From contig NC_081410.1 in the NCBI RefSeq assembly GCF_030272615.1, positions 224,987,415-225,051,414 on the forward strand: a stretch of DNA of 64,000 nt. The letters run 5' to 3'. Below are positions 1 through 11,600 of the stretch, piece by piece (the first letter of the stretch is position 1; the number at the start of each line of letters is the position of its first letter). The DNA is from Cryptomeria japonica (Eukaryota > Streptophyta > Pinopsida > Cupressales > Cupressaceae). A model generated the notes under the pieces. It searched no databases. It saw only the letters and a program-made list of their open reading frames with translations, and was not told the origin of the DNA. Made by a program: the position numbers and the translations under genes.

Positions 1-986
1 TGTCAATTTCTTTGGTACTCCTTATTCATCACAAAGTGCCTCGATCTATCCTATTCTAGGGCCTCTGCTTGAGTGTATCCTCTTGAGTAGTTTCCTGATT
101 GGCAACACATATTCTATCACAAAATTATCAATCCTAGCCCTATCTTCTACCCTAGTCTTCCATAGAGGACCTGTTTGAGTGTATCCTCTCAGCAGCTTAT
201 CCAATCGACAATGTATGTTTATCATAGAACTGTTGATTTGGTCTTTAAGACATAAACGCACCTTTTTTGACACAAACGTGCTTGCATACTTCCTAAATGC
301 GCCTGCCCTACACAAACGCGCTTGAATCACTCAGACGTGCTTGCATTTCATAGACGCGCTCGCATCTGAAATAGATGCTACTGAAATCATAAACGCACCT
401 GGCACCAACGCAAACACGCCTAGCCTACCAGGACACACTTGGCACCAATGCAGATGCGCCTTAACATTTTTCCCCCCGCTTGACATTTTTCTAGACCTAC
501 CTAAAGCGCATTTATTGCACTACCTAGCATGCATTTATGACAACAATTAATGCAACAAAGTAAATGAGGTTTTGTGGTACTCACCTGCTCTCCTGCATCT
601 ACTAGCCTCTGATATCAATGAACACGATCGAATCTGTGAACCAATGCCATCACTGTTGACTGCTCTCTGCTCTCTCTGCACTTTGATCTCTTAGATGTGT
701 GGATGACAATGAGGATGTTTTCCCTCGTAGTCTATCTAAGAGACTACCCTAGCCCTCATCTCCCGAGTCAGTTTTCTTTATCCTGTGACTCTATCACTCT
801 ATCCTATCTTGTCACTCTATTCTAGCCTTTCTTTCTTATCGAGAGATTGTCTACAATCTTGTCAGACATTTTCATCCAATCTCTCAAGGGGGAATATCAT
901 TCCCATCTTGGGGCAACATTGTATTAGTTCATCTTATCTTCTTTGAAACAACGCGACAAGCTGCATTGTCTCAAAGAGGGACAAAA
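1..986 (+). mobile_element. 3' internal end of an LTR retrotransposon (Gypsy-like, truncated by window edge)
   Basis: This stretch ends in a purine-rich tract immediately before a TGTAGACACC LTR start, so it is read as the non-coding 3' internal end of a plus-strand LTR retrotransposon whose body lies left of the window. No domain-bearing frame is visible; the short open frames are chance. Positions 245-460 hold degenerate repeats of an A-ACGCGCTTG type motif. The family is inferred from layout only. Confidence 0.55.
973..986 (+). other. Polypurine tract before LTR
   Basis: AAAGAGGGACAAAA directly precedes the TG of the LTR at 987. This is the expected position and composition of a plus-strand primer for reverse transcription. 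Confidence 0.6.
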
Positions 987-1011
987 TGTAGACACCTAAA
1001 ATTGTCATGTC

Positions 1012-1244
1012 TAATTAAATAAATATCTCTATTTATTTAATTATTTAAGCCTAATTCTTCTATTAATTAAATAAATCTTTATTTATTTAATTAATTCATT
1101 TATCCCCTTCTAGCCTTATTTCTCATGTAAATAAATACATTTATTTATTTAAATAATCTTTTTCCCAAATTAAATAAATATTTCATTTATTTAATTGATC
1201 CCACTTCTTCTATTAGTTAAATAAATCTTTAATTATTTAATTAA
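1012..1244. repeat. Five consecutive AT-rich palindromes in U3
   Basis: Hairpins lie at about 1012-1043, 1062-1096, 1127-1153, 1165-1197 and 1214-1244. Each is built from TTAAATAAAT on one arm and ATTTATTTAA on the other, around a loop of a few bases. The first has a perfect 13-bp stem. They lie 165-400 bases upstream of the TATA box. Confidence 0.75.
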
Positions 1245-1408
1245 TTCATTAGTCTTTTCCACGCATGGCACATGTCATTCATCTCTTAATTCCTACACTA
1301 CCTACCCTCTCATTATTTTTTTATTTTCTCTACCTACCCTCTAATCTTAGCTGACCATTTATCTTTGACACCTCTTAATATTATCCCTCCATTTCTTACA
1401 ATGTCTTC

Positions 1409-1416
1409 TATATAAG
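1409..1416 (+). promoter_or_regulatory. TATA box of the 987-5111 LTR
   Basis: TATATAAG within CTTCTATATAAGGCG sits about 420 bases after the LTR start, a normal place for a plant LTR promoter. The expected transcription start is near 1440. Confidence 0.55.
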
Positions 1417-4400
1417 GCGATACCTCCTTCATTATTAACCCCCAACTACGCTTTTGAACTTTCACATGCGATCTAGCTATCAACCACATTTTCGTTCTTT
1501 GTTGAGCTCTTGTGCACACATGAAATCTGAGAGCAAATATATGAAACAAGATCAATGGAGATAGGAAGAATGGAGATTCAAACCCTATTGGACATGTGAT
1601 GGTATAATCTTTGTGATTTCATTTTATTTGTGTTATCTTAGGTAATCTTCATATGTTATGGTGGATCTTTGTTGTTGATTAGGCTAGGGTTTTGTGGTTG
1701 AATCTATTTTAGTCTTTCAATATTGTTGTTTCCATTTTGACCATAAACACATATAACTAATTAATAATTGAGTAATATAATTTAATAATGTTAAAATTAA
1801 TTTATTATATAGTTTGGTTGTTTAATTATTATTTGTTTAATTTATTATTGAGGTTTAATATTTATTTGTATTGTTTGATTATAGTTTTATGAGCCTTGGA
1901 TATTTATTCATTTATTTAATTATTTAATTATGATATTTATTTTATATTGATTTTGATTTATTAGATTATTGGACTTTTGTATTTTATTTTGCCCATGAGG
2001 TTATTTTATTTAATGGTTTTGATGTATTCTTTCTCTTGTTACTATTTGATTAATCGATATAATATATTTATTACCTACCCTTCTATTCTATTGGTTGATT
2101 TTGTGAGGGTAAGTAAATAATACTATTTTATATTATTTACCTCAAAACTATGCATGGTAGGTATATTATATGGTTTATTGAAAATTTCTAATTGGTTGGT
2201 ATATTTCTTTAGTTTTGAGTTAAATTTGTATTTATTGGATTTGATTGTGCATTGCCGGGGTTGGCATTTAGGAGTAATTTTGGCTTGCAATTTGGAATTT
2301 GATCTTGTTGAAGCTTGGATCTTGGATTGCTGAAGACTTCTCATTGGATTGAAGATCGATTGATTGGATTCATTGGATTTGGATTTTCTCTACTTCAAAT
2401 TTCTTTGCCATCACTCTATTTTTCTAGGTTGGATCTTCGACTTCATTCTGAATTTTGATTTGAAAAGATGTATATATATATTGGTAAAATATGAGTTCGA
2501 GAGCATTGTCGTGAATGCAATCTTGTATTCTTTGTGTGATATATTTTTTGCATTTCTTGTCTTGTGAACTTTAAGGGTCCTTAAATCCATTTTTTTCTGA
2601 TGTATGAATCCCCTCTCTGCCTTATATTATCTTTTGGAGTTATTTCTTTGAGTTTTGTGCATTTTTGAGTGTCACTTGTGAAGGAGGTGCAGGGAATTGG
2701 TGTTGGATTTCATTTGTATGACCTTGTTGTATCATTTATGTGTTGTATCAGCTTTATTTTGTCCTCCTACACCCTCTGGGAGTGTTATGTGTCAATTTTG
2801 TGAGCCTATGTGCAAACTAGGCATTTTCGTCACTTTATTTCTCCATTTTTCATCATTTTTACACTATCTTGGATGTGTTATTATGCATCTCATATGCACT
2901 ATTCTACACCTCATATGTGATAAATTTTTCCTTGGATGCACTAGAGAAGGTTCCAGATGTACTAATCTGCACCCCATATGTGCTAATTTAGTCCTTGTAT
3001 GTGTTAAACTGCCATGCTTTGTTGGTTTTGCCAGTTTTGCTTAATAAGGTCGCTTTTCTAGATTTTGGGCTTGTACCAGAGGCTTTTGTGTTTGTTTTGA
3101 GTTCTCATAGATGTTTTTGTGATGTGGTATTTATTATTTCATATTTTATTTCAGGCTCCGGTAAGATGGTTTGTTCCTTACTATTGAGGGATATGCTTAG
3201 ATGTTGTATAGCTCCAACAAGAAGAAGAATGCCTTGTTGTTGAGGAATGAATTATGTGAGCTCCAGTGAGAGGATTGTACCTCACTATTGAGGATTTATT
3301 TGTATATGTTTGAGTAAGATGTTGTTGCCTTTCTCTTTCTTATTGTTATGCTTTGACGGTGAAGGCTCTCGCTTTATATGTTGGATTTATGGTTCTTATT
3401 GTGCTCTAGTTTGTATCAGTGATGTTGTCAGTTTGGATTCATTTAAGTTGATCCTTCATGATGTTATTGTAATGTTGATGTGGTTTATGTTTCACCCTAA
3501 GGTCTTGGTCCATGGATGGGGAGAGTGGGCTCTTGCACATGTGTAGGAACAGAGTTGTGAGCACTAGGCTCTAAGAGGATCCTAAAGAGGATGCTTAGGG
3601 TCTAGATCTGTCATGGGACAACATGGAGGGTTTATGTTTTATTTTCAAGTGATAACCATAATAATTTGATTAGTGGGTTGGGTAATCAGGATTCACTTAA
3701 TCAAGATAATGAATAGTTTTTGTGGCCCCACTTCATAGCCCTTGAGGAGAGATTCAAGATGAGCTTGGGAAGACCGTTGTGACGGTAAGCCAACCTCCCT
3801 CGATTGCTCATAGGTTGAGATGACTCCACATGTCTATCAGGGTGTGGCTTGTCCCCTTCTTTGTGAGGGTAGCATGTGATGCCACTCTTTCCCTGCATGT
3901 GTCCATGATACTTATGCCTTGGTTGATTGGTACGCCTCTTGGAGTTTATTGATTTATGATTAGCCTTGTGATGTGTTTTGGCTTATTGCTATTTGGTTGT
4001 TATTTTGTTGTGGATGTTTTGTTGAGTTCCTTGGTTGTTAGGTGTCAGCTTAGGTCTAGAGTGTTATTTGAAACCTTGTGTCATCTCCTAGCATGGGGGT
4101 TGGTTCCTTATTGGTTCTACATGGTTGGATGGTTTAATGCCTTCTTCCATTGGGTTGTTCTTCATTGGTTTCTAGCATGTGTGGAAGTGGATTTATATCT
4201 TCTCTTCATGTGGTTGGATCTTTGGAGCATTATCTATGTAACTGAGATTGATATCATGTACTTTGTACCTTGAGATAGACGTAAATGTAAAGAAGAATCA
4301 TGTATCTTGTATCTTGGGATCGTATGTAATATGACTTGTAGTAGGTTGAAATTATGATGAGTTGTAATGGATTATGATTGTTGTAATTGGATGTGCATTG

Positions 4401-5205
4401 TGTATTTAGTTCTAGATATGAATGAAATCTAATGATTAAGTAATGTGATTGGATTGTCTTGTGTATGTCTATGGATAGTAGTGAAAATGATAAGTGATTT
4501 ATGCATGACTATGAGTGAATGTACTAAGTTGAAAGGATGTTATTCCCTAATAATGGTTATCATTGGATTATGAATATGAATGAGTAGTTGTAGACTTAAA
4601 TAGTTCTCTTAAAAGAAATGAATTAGATTTGCATTAGATATTATTTCATGAGGAAGAAATATATCATCATGTTAGATGGTTTTTGAAGGAAATTAGGAAC
4701 ATTTTATTGGTGCTTTAAAAATAACTTAAGAGTTAATGGGAATATGATAGGATATGCATTGATAGTTAATGATTTTAATGAAAAGAAAGACAGTGTTTGA
4801 TTGGGAAATTAATGTATTTTAATGTAATGGAAGGTTTCACGTCTATGGATGTGTTTATGTATTGTGGATAGTTGGTAATGGCGTTAAGGTACCCTTGGGA
4901 AATGATAGTTGGTAATGTTATTCTGCTTGCGTAGTATGTTGTTAAGAATATAGTTATGTTTTAAGTTGTTTATGAAATCATGTTATGGTATGAATAATGT
5001 ATATGAGAATCTATAGATCAACATGTTGCATTAGTAGATGTTAATTTTTTTTTATCTCTATTGGTTAATTAGAGTAGTTATTTTCTTTGGGGTATTGTGG
5101 TGGGCATTACAGACATAGATTGAAGTGGAAGAGTAAATTACCTAATATATTTGTATGTATAGGCTTTTCTCTTTACATGTGGAGGCTAATGATTTATTCT
5201 ACGAA

Positions 5206-5210
5206 TAATT
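5206..5210. repeat. Target-site duplication of Copia element 1 (left)
   Basis: TAATT here is repeated exactly at 20011-20015, just outside the 3' LTR. It fixes both outer borders of the element. Confidence 0.85.
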
Positions 5211-6178
5211 TCTTGGTGTTTTGGTATGGTTTTGTCATTGATGTCAACACCTACTAAACACTTATCAACTCTGGCACTTTGGAGAATCAACAACATTCAC
5301 CGGCAAGCAAGTGACTCATGCACAGTCAATGGTATTTGGTTCACTGACAAGATATAATGATCACCGACACTTGTAATAGCATGGAAAACACTTGGTAATG
5401 TCGAAGACATCGTTTGGACATCTTGTCTTGGAGAATTGTTTATTGGTACATTAGCATTTGCATATTTGTTGTTACCGGTAAATAGGTCTAGGTTACACCG
5501 ACAGGTTTATCTTTTCCAGATCAGTACGACACACTATGGAGATGATTAATTATTGTTGTAAATGCATTAAGCCAACATGTTTAATCGGTTATTGCATCGG
5601 ATATTGTATTGTTTGTAAAATGTTTTTATTGTAATATCTTGTAGAGCCAACCTACAAAAATTGGTCTTAGGTTATGGTATAAATGTAAGATCTTATTTGT
5701 AACATCAAATATGGAATGCGAAAAAGAATTGTGTGAAGGTATATGCGAGAATAAGCAGATTTATACACGCAGACATCATTTGAAGATTGAAGGAGGGTTT
5801 TCATGAAGACAATCAAAACTACATCGGTACTAAATCCAGCATATGAAGATGTTATTTTGTGCAGTACATTCTCATTGGATTTAACCATCCAACTGTAGTC
5901 AATGTGACTCCCATTTTGTGATTGAGCAATGAGCTCTATGTGCTTGGCCTTTCTACATGTGCAAACTCCATTTATGTACACTTACTATCTACAGTAGTAT
6001 CATCTAATTGTGGGTAAGGTTTCCCACCGTGGTTTTTCCCCTTACAGGGTTTCCACGTACAAATATTGGTGTTATGTGTTGTGGATGACTTTGTCTTTAT
6101 GTTTCATACACTAATCCTTACCGGTATAGCAATTAACTGTTAAAACTGTCTACTGACATGTTAAACTGGTTTACCCAT
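5211..6178 (+). repeat. Copia 1 5' LTR, left part
   Basis: It matches the 3' LTR 18970-19910 throughout with scattered substitutions and small indels. The LTR is cut at 6178 by the nested element and resumes at 14077. Confidence 0.92.
6174..6178. repeat. Target-site duplication of the nested gag-only element (left, decayed)
   Basis: CCCAT here corresponds to CCGGT at 14072-14076. The uninterrupted 3' LTR of the host reads TTTACTGGTATTAA at the matching site, so the target was probably CCGGT (or CTGGT) and the left copy has mutated at two positions. Confidence 0.65.
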
Positions 6179-6350
6179 TGTAGCGTCCTAAAATTGCGAC
6201 ACTTGCAATTTCGACTACATTTGGGTCTTCACGATGGCAACACAACACTAAACCTGAATGGAGACCCCGAAACTTGTTCATGACATCAAAAACTGCATTT
6301 TTCCAGCACCCTGGCCTGATCCTCCTTGCACCCTGCTGTCCCGGGAGGTG

Positions 6351-6439
6351 GGACCAAAGCGCCCAGTGCCCTGGTCCTTCAAGACTAGGGCGCCCAGCGC
6401 CCTGGTCCCCCAGGACCATGGCGCCCAACGCCCTGGTCC
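6351..6439 (+). repeat. Three tandem GC-rich hairpins, 31-bp period (5' LTR U3)
   Basis: Units at 6351-6377, 6382-6408 and 6413-6439 each run from GGACC (AGACT in the middle unit) through a GCGCCCA core to CCCTGGTCC. The 27-base units start exactly 31 bases apart. Arms GGACCA and TGGTCC pair, and the second and third units also hold the palindrome GGCGCC. They lie 120-210 bases upstream of the TATA box. Confidence 0.85.
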
Positions 6440-6562
6440 CTGGCCCTATTTTGGGCCCGGTCTCCTATGGGACTTCGGGACTTTTTGTTTGCAATTTGGA
6501 AAATAACATTTCCTGGTCGGCCTAAGGTCGGGAAAATCAGTCTTTTAACCCTAATTGGCAAG

Positions 6563-6570
6563 TATATAAA
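6563..6570 (+). promoter_or_regulatory. TATA box, 5' LTR of gag-only element
   Basis: TATATAAA follows an ATTGG (inverted CCAAT) about a dozen bases upstream. The same arrangement is preserved in the 3' LTR at 13196-13203. Confidence 0.7.
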
Positions 6571-7040
6571 CTACATTTCCTCTCCCATTTTGAGGAGGGG
6601 GGACATATGTGTACAAGACGCGAAAACGATATTCAAGCATTCAAGCATTCCTTCAAGCAATTGATCATTCTAAGTCTCCATTCAAGGCTAGGTGTTGCAT
6701 TCAAGACAAGGATTCAACCATTGAAGAGGAGATCACATGCTACAACATACAACATACAACAAACAACAACATCTATACCTTCGCATATAAGGATACAAAC
6801 ACCCTTACAACAAGGTACTAGTACTTGTTTTACATTACAGTCATTTACATTTACAGCATTTCTCATTTCTTGGTTAATTCCAAAACCGGGGTTTGACCTA
6901 AGGGCAAACCCCTAATCCCTAACCCCCCCAATCATCTTCGTTTTTCTATGTGTAGGTTGCAGGTACGCGGCTGAAATTGAAGATCTGGAATCCTTGTGCA
7001 GAGACGAACAGATCCCCCTTCGTTTCGCGGATTTTTCGGA

Positions 7041-7070
7041 GGACCGTGTGCACGCCGGGTGCCATCGTCC
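7041..7070 (+). other. GGACCGTGTGCAC hairpin in R/U5
   Basis: A 30-base element starting GGACCGTGTGCAC and ending GCCATCGTCC. The arms GGAC and GTCC pair and it carries the self-complementary hexamer GTGCAC. Related copies lie at 7841-7870, 8463-8492 and 13674-13703. Confidence 0.6.
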
Positions 7071-7441
7071 CGTCAACTTTTGCTCAAATTTGCAGGACAG
7101 CACCGTCTCGACATTTTACTGCTAATTCTAGGTCCGCAGCTTCATATCATATCCCTATCTCTATTTATAAGTGAATCTTTCTTGCTTCTACATGCATTCC
7201 TAGTTCAATCTTTCTATCTACATTCTTTACAAAAGAGGGTATCCTTGCTATCACAACCCTTGAAACTCATATAGAATCCAATCTTGCATTGCGTGGGATT
7301 GGATCTTGTGGGTTTCAACCCCTCTTTTGAATGTAAAGTCCCTCCTAAGTGAAAACCATCAACCCTAGTGACTCTCCCTTCTCTCTCCTTGGAGTTGGGG
7401 AGGGGAGAACGACTAGGGTTCAATTTTTCCGCTTTACATTT

Positions 7442-7460
7442 TGGTGAACCCGACGTGAAC
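7442..7460 (+). other. Primer-binding site candidate of gag-only element
   Basis: TGGTGAACCCGACGTGAAC begins 4 bases after the LTR end and starts with the TGG that pairs with a tRNA CCA end. I cannot assign the tRNA; it is not the initiator-methionine type used by the two Copia elements here. Confidence 0.5.
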
Positions 7461-7840
7461 ATCCTTTCTGATTATTCATAGTTAGATCTGAAAATTGGAT
7501 TCCTTGATTACATTTCCATGTTTGATCTTTTGCAAAATTTTAGAGGTTAATTGCATAAAAACCCTAAATTTTCTTTTTAAGTAATTAAACTTGTGAAATG
7601 TTTAATTGTTAATGCTTGTTTCAGATCTGCCCTTCTATTACAAATTATTAATTCATATTTGTGCATTAATTTTGAAAATTAAGTGGTTAAGTGTCAAAAC
7701 CCTAATTTTTGAAACCCTCTTGATTCAACCTTTGTCTGACAATTTCACTGATCAAAACATCTCCAAATCGGCTGTAACTTTGGATTCCGCAATAAAATCA
7801 CAATATCGTTCATCCCTGAAAATTTGGAAAAAAGTTGCGA

Positions 7841-7870
7841 GGACCGTGTGCACCCTGAGCGCCATCGTCC
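7841..7870 (+). other. Leader hairpin, copy 1
   Basis: Runs from GGACCGTGTGCACC to GCGCCATCGTCC. The 7-base arms pair with one mismatch and GTGCAC is present. It lies within the first leader block. Confidence 0.6.
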
Positions 7871-8462
7871 CCGACATTTTTTCCGAAATTTCGGGAGCTA
7901 GATCTTACTGTATTTTTCTGCTAAAATCCAGAATTTTGGCTGATTTTATCAATTTTAACACCTTCAAAATTAAAGTCAAAGTTGGTCTAGTGATTGCTTG
8001 GATTGAGGCTTCTAATCATTCAAAAATTGTTGAAATCAAAATTTTTATCAAAATTGTGTTTCTTACAGTCCTAAATCTGAAAAGTGTGTTAGCATTCATT
8101 CGAAATTTCAGTGCTTTATTCAAATTTTTGCAATTTGTGACTTTTGAAATTAAGTGCTTAATTACAACAACTTTGATTTCCGCTTTCAAAATTGAATTTT
8201 GCGTGAAATTGAGTCAACTTTCAAATTTCAAAACTTGCATTGCTTTTGGTATTCCCTCTAAAATCGTAAAATTCAAAATTTCAGTTTCCCTCTCTTTTTC
8301 AAAATTTAAATTTTGCATTTTTCGACAATCTTGGTAGGGTTCAATTTTGAGATTGCAACTTTAATTTGGCCTATCTACAGATCGTAAAATCACTCAATTT
8401 TTTCAGGTTAGCTGTAAAATCATCATAACTTTCATCCCTGCAAATTTCGAAAAAAGTTGCGA

Positions 8463-8492
8463 GGACCGTGTGCACCCCGAGCGCCACGGTCC
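8463..8492 (+). other. Leader hairpin, copy 2 (perfect arms)
   Basis: GGACCGT pairs perfectly with ACGGTCC across a 16-base interval that starts GTGCACC. This is the best-preserved member of the family. Confidence 0.65.
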
Positions 8493-8620
8493 CGGACATT
8501 TTTTTCGAAATTTCGGGAGATTGTCCTGATTGTATTTAACAGCTTAAATCTAGAAGATTGGCTGGTTTTACTGAAATTTGCTACCTCTAAAATTCAAAAT
8601 CTTCTCTCTCTCTCTAGTGC

Positions 8621-11600
8621 ATGAGTTTTACAACAATAAGCCCTACTTACACTATTCCCGTTAGACGAAGCCTTAGAATTAAGTCCTTCCAAGGTTTAAT
8701 TACTGAGGAGATGGAACCTAATTTGAATGGTCTTTTTAACGAGGACATGGGTAATTCCTCTAATCCTCTTAATGATGAAGAAGCTCTCCATAAGGTTTCT
8801 ATAGAACAACTTTCAAAATTGGATAACCAATTTGATGATTTTCGATAACGGATGTCTCAAGAATACCCTGATAGTCAAGCTCTTCCTTTAATTGAGGGTC
8901 TAAAATGTATGCTTCAAAGTGATAAGAATGGAATTGATATTTTGTGTGGTATTGCACACATTGTGGATTCGAATGTGATGCCTATGAAGAGTTGTGCCGA
9001 AACTTTGGGTTATACACAACCTCCTACTCAAGTCAATCATTCTATTCCTTTGACGACTCCTATTGCTAGTATACCTACTTTTACATCAAACATAATGACT
9101 ACTTCAATACAGGACATTCCTCCTATGATCACTAATCATGGGGGCAATCCTTCTTCTTCAATTAACCCTCTTCCTTCATTCAATCCGACTTCTTCATTCA
9201 TTCCTTCAATGAGTGTTCCTATTATATCTCCACAAATGAACATGACGCAAGGGGGCAATTCATTTAACCATTCCATTCCTCCTTGTAGTGTTCCTCTTGT
9301 CCAATCATCTCCTATGACTAACTATCATAGTGTCCCACCACCTTACTCTCTACCTTCTTTCAATAACATAACACCTCCATCACAATCTAACACGTCTAAT
9401 ATGAACTCTTCGACTGAAGCGACCATTAACAATCTTGCACAAACTGTCTCTTCTTTACAGCAACAAATTGCCTCTATGAATCAATCTAAGTTTAGTGTGC
9501 CCACATTTGATGTTGCAAGTCCACTCTCTTTTGACATTGTTCGAGCTATTCCTCCTAAACATGTTGAAATTCCACATTTGGAGCTTTATAATGGTAAGGG
9601 TGATCCTCTGACACATGTTAAGACCTTTCAAACAATATGTACTGATTTTGCTTATGACCAAAGGTTGCTTGCAAAACTGTTTACTAGAACATTAAGAGAC
9701 AAAGCCCTACAATGGTATTGCTCGTTGCCTTCCTATTCTATTACTTCTTTCGAACAACTTGCAAATGCTTTCATTCAACAATTTCAAAACAATATAAGTC
9801 CTAAAGTTACTTTGATTGATTTAATGCATTGTAAACAAGGTGTTAAAGAAAAAGTGACTGATTTCATTGGTAGATATAAGCATTTGTATGCTCAAATTTC
9901 CTTTCCAGTGCCTGACAATGATATTCAAAGAATTTTTATTTCTAATTTACAAAAAGACATTAGAGAAAAACTCTTGTTTTCTGAGTTTACTTCTTTCCAA
10001 CAATTGTGCGCAACTCTTCACAATTATCAACTGACTGTGAGTCAAATGGAACAATCACATCCTATGGCTCCGAGTGATAAGGGTGATAGTAGTCAACAAC
10101 CATTTGGGAAGTTTAAACCGAACAGAGAGTCCATTAAATTCAATGAAAACATCATCAACAACAATGTGAATGCAGCATCAGGTGTGTCTCCTATTTCTAA
10201 GTTTTTCAAGAAAGAAAGAAAGTTTACTCCTTTGAATGAATCATTGCATAGTATTATGAATAAGTTATTGGAACAAAATGTGCTTACTCTTCCTCCTATA
10301 AGGCAAATTGATCCTGCAAAGATTACTTCACCCTATTTTGATAACAAATCTTTTTGTCAATTTCATCGTCAACCTGGGCATGATACTAAAAAATGTTTTG
10401 CTTTAAAGGGGAAAATTCAAGATTTGATTGATAATAATACTATCTCTATTTCTGGAGTGAATGATAAAGGCAATACATCTGTAGCTCCTCCTAACCAAAA
10501 TCTTCAGATTTTCACTGATCCATTGCCTTCTCATACCTCTAACGCGATTGATACTACTGATTCCTCTATCTCACCTGATGATCTCGTGTCTATGACTCCG
10601 AATGTGATTAACTTTGTAGAGCAGCAAAAAATCCCTAAAGAACTTTCCATCACCTTTGATTCTAATGAAACTATCAGGGCTCCTGATGGTCCTTTATATA
10701 TAGTTGCAAAAGTCAAGAATACACCTTGCCATGGAGTGCTTATTGATCCTTCTTGTATGGTTAATATCATTACTGAAGAATTCCTTTTTACTTTGCAATT
10801 GAATCAAGTGATCTATGATGAAACAAATGTGGTTGTGAAACTATTTGATGCATTTTCTTCTCCTGCAATTGGTTTTATTACATTACCTATTGAGGTCCAT
10901 AATAAATCCCTTGATGTGGACTTTGCTATTATTCCATCTTCCGAACAATTTCGTGTGAAGCTTGGCTATCCTTGGCTATCTTCCATGAAAGCTATTGCTT
11001 CTCCTATTCACAAGTGTTTGAAATTTCCCCATAATGGTGAAGTTGTTACTATCAATCATAGTCTCTTTAAACCGGCTGAAAGAATTCCTAGTGTTCCTAT
11101 TGATTATTTTTGGCCTAAACAATTCCAGTCTCTTCCTCCGCGAAGTGATCATCTTTTCAAATCTTATCAAAAGTGGAAAAAAGACATGATCCTATCTCTA
11201 AGTGAACCTAGAACACCCAAACTTGACATTCCTATCATTCTTGAGAAGGAAGTTCTTCCTTTGAAAGATAAAACTAATGTCTTTCCTCAAGAAGATTCCC
11301 AACCCATTCCTATGGATGTGACTATGCCTATATCTAATAAACTTCCTAAAAGTAGACCTATACCTCCTCGTCATGATGGGCTTGGTCTCCTTCCTAAACC
11401 AAATATTCCTCCTTTGTATGGAGCAGTTCCTCCTCCTTCCTTTTATAGAGAGAAGAGACCTTCCTCTTCTCCTATTATTCAACCTAAGAGACCACAACCT
11501 AAACACCCAAGTGATAAGGATGAGAACATTCCTCCTCCTCAATCTCCTAATCTTCCTACTAAGACTAGATGAAATCGTTCTGCACGTGAACGCCGATGAA

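Larger units (their letters stand above)
987..5111 (+). mobile_element. Proposed 3' LTR, about 4.1 kb, with short U3 and very long R-U5
   Basis: It starts TGTAGACACCTAAAATTG after a polypurine tract and is proposed to end GTGGTGGGCATTACA at 5111, followed by unrelated sequence. A TATA box lies about 420 bases in, leaving some 3.7 kb for R and U5. The ending resembles that of the 34492-38059 element read on its minus strand (GGTGGGTTATTACA). The 5' partner and the left target duplication are outside the window, so the right end is inferred. Small open frames inside, for example 2697-3044 and 3956-4273, are hydrophobic and low in complexity and are not called as genes. Confidence 0.5.
6179..7438 (+). 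repeat. 5' LTR of the gag-only element
   Basis: Starts TGTAGCGTCCTAAAATTGC and ends CCGCTTTACA. It has the same length as the 3' LTR with few, mostly transition, differences, implying a fairly recent insertion. It contains three GC-rich hairpins, a TATA box and a further GGACC hairpin. Confidence 0.93.
7461..8620 (+). other. Long untranslated leader with a duplicated block
   Basis: About 1.2 kb separates the primer site from the gag start. It is AT-rich, and the frame 7606-8337 reads as F/K/I-rich low-complexity residues, so it is not called as a gene. Two blocks of about 190 bases, near 7760-7950 and 8385-8575, are diverged copies of each other. Each contains a GGACCGTGTGCACC hairpin followed by TTTCGAAATTTCGGGAG or a close variant. 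Confidence 0.7.

Noticed and set aside
2364-4273. Several hydrophobic frames in the first LTR
   Set aside because: T-rich DNA gives hydrophobic frames by chance; they overlap in different frames and show no domain.
6258-6525. Overlapping 80-codon frames in the gag-only LTR, repeated at 12844-13158
   Set aside because: Translations of the GC-rich hairpin array. They are present in both LTRs because the DNA is repeated, not because a protein is conserved.
7606-8337. 243-codon open frame in the leader of the gag-only element
   Set aside because: Low-complexity F/K/I-rich translation of AT-rich leader DNA. It overlaps a duplicated untranslated block and has no domain.
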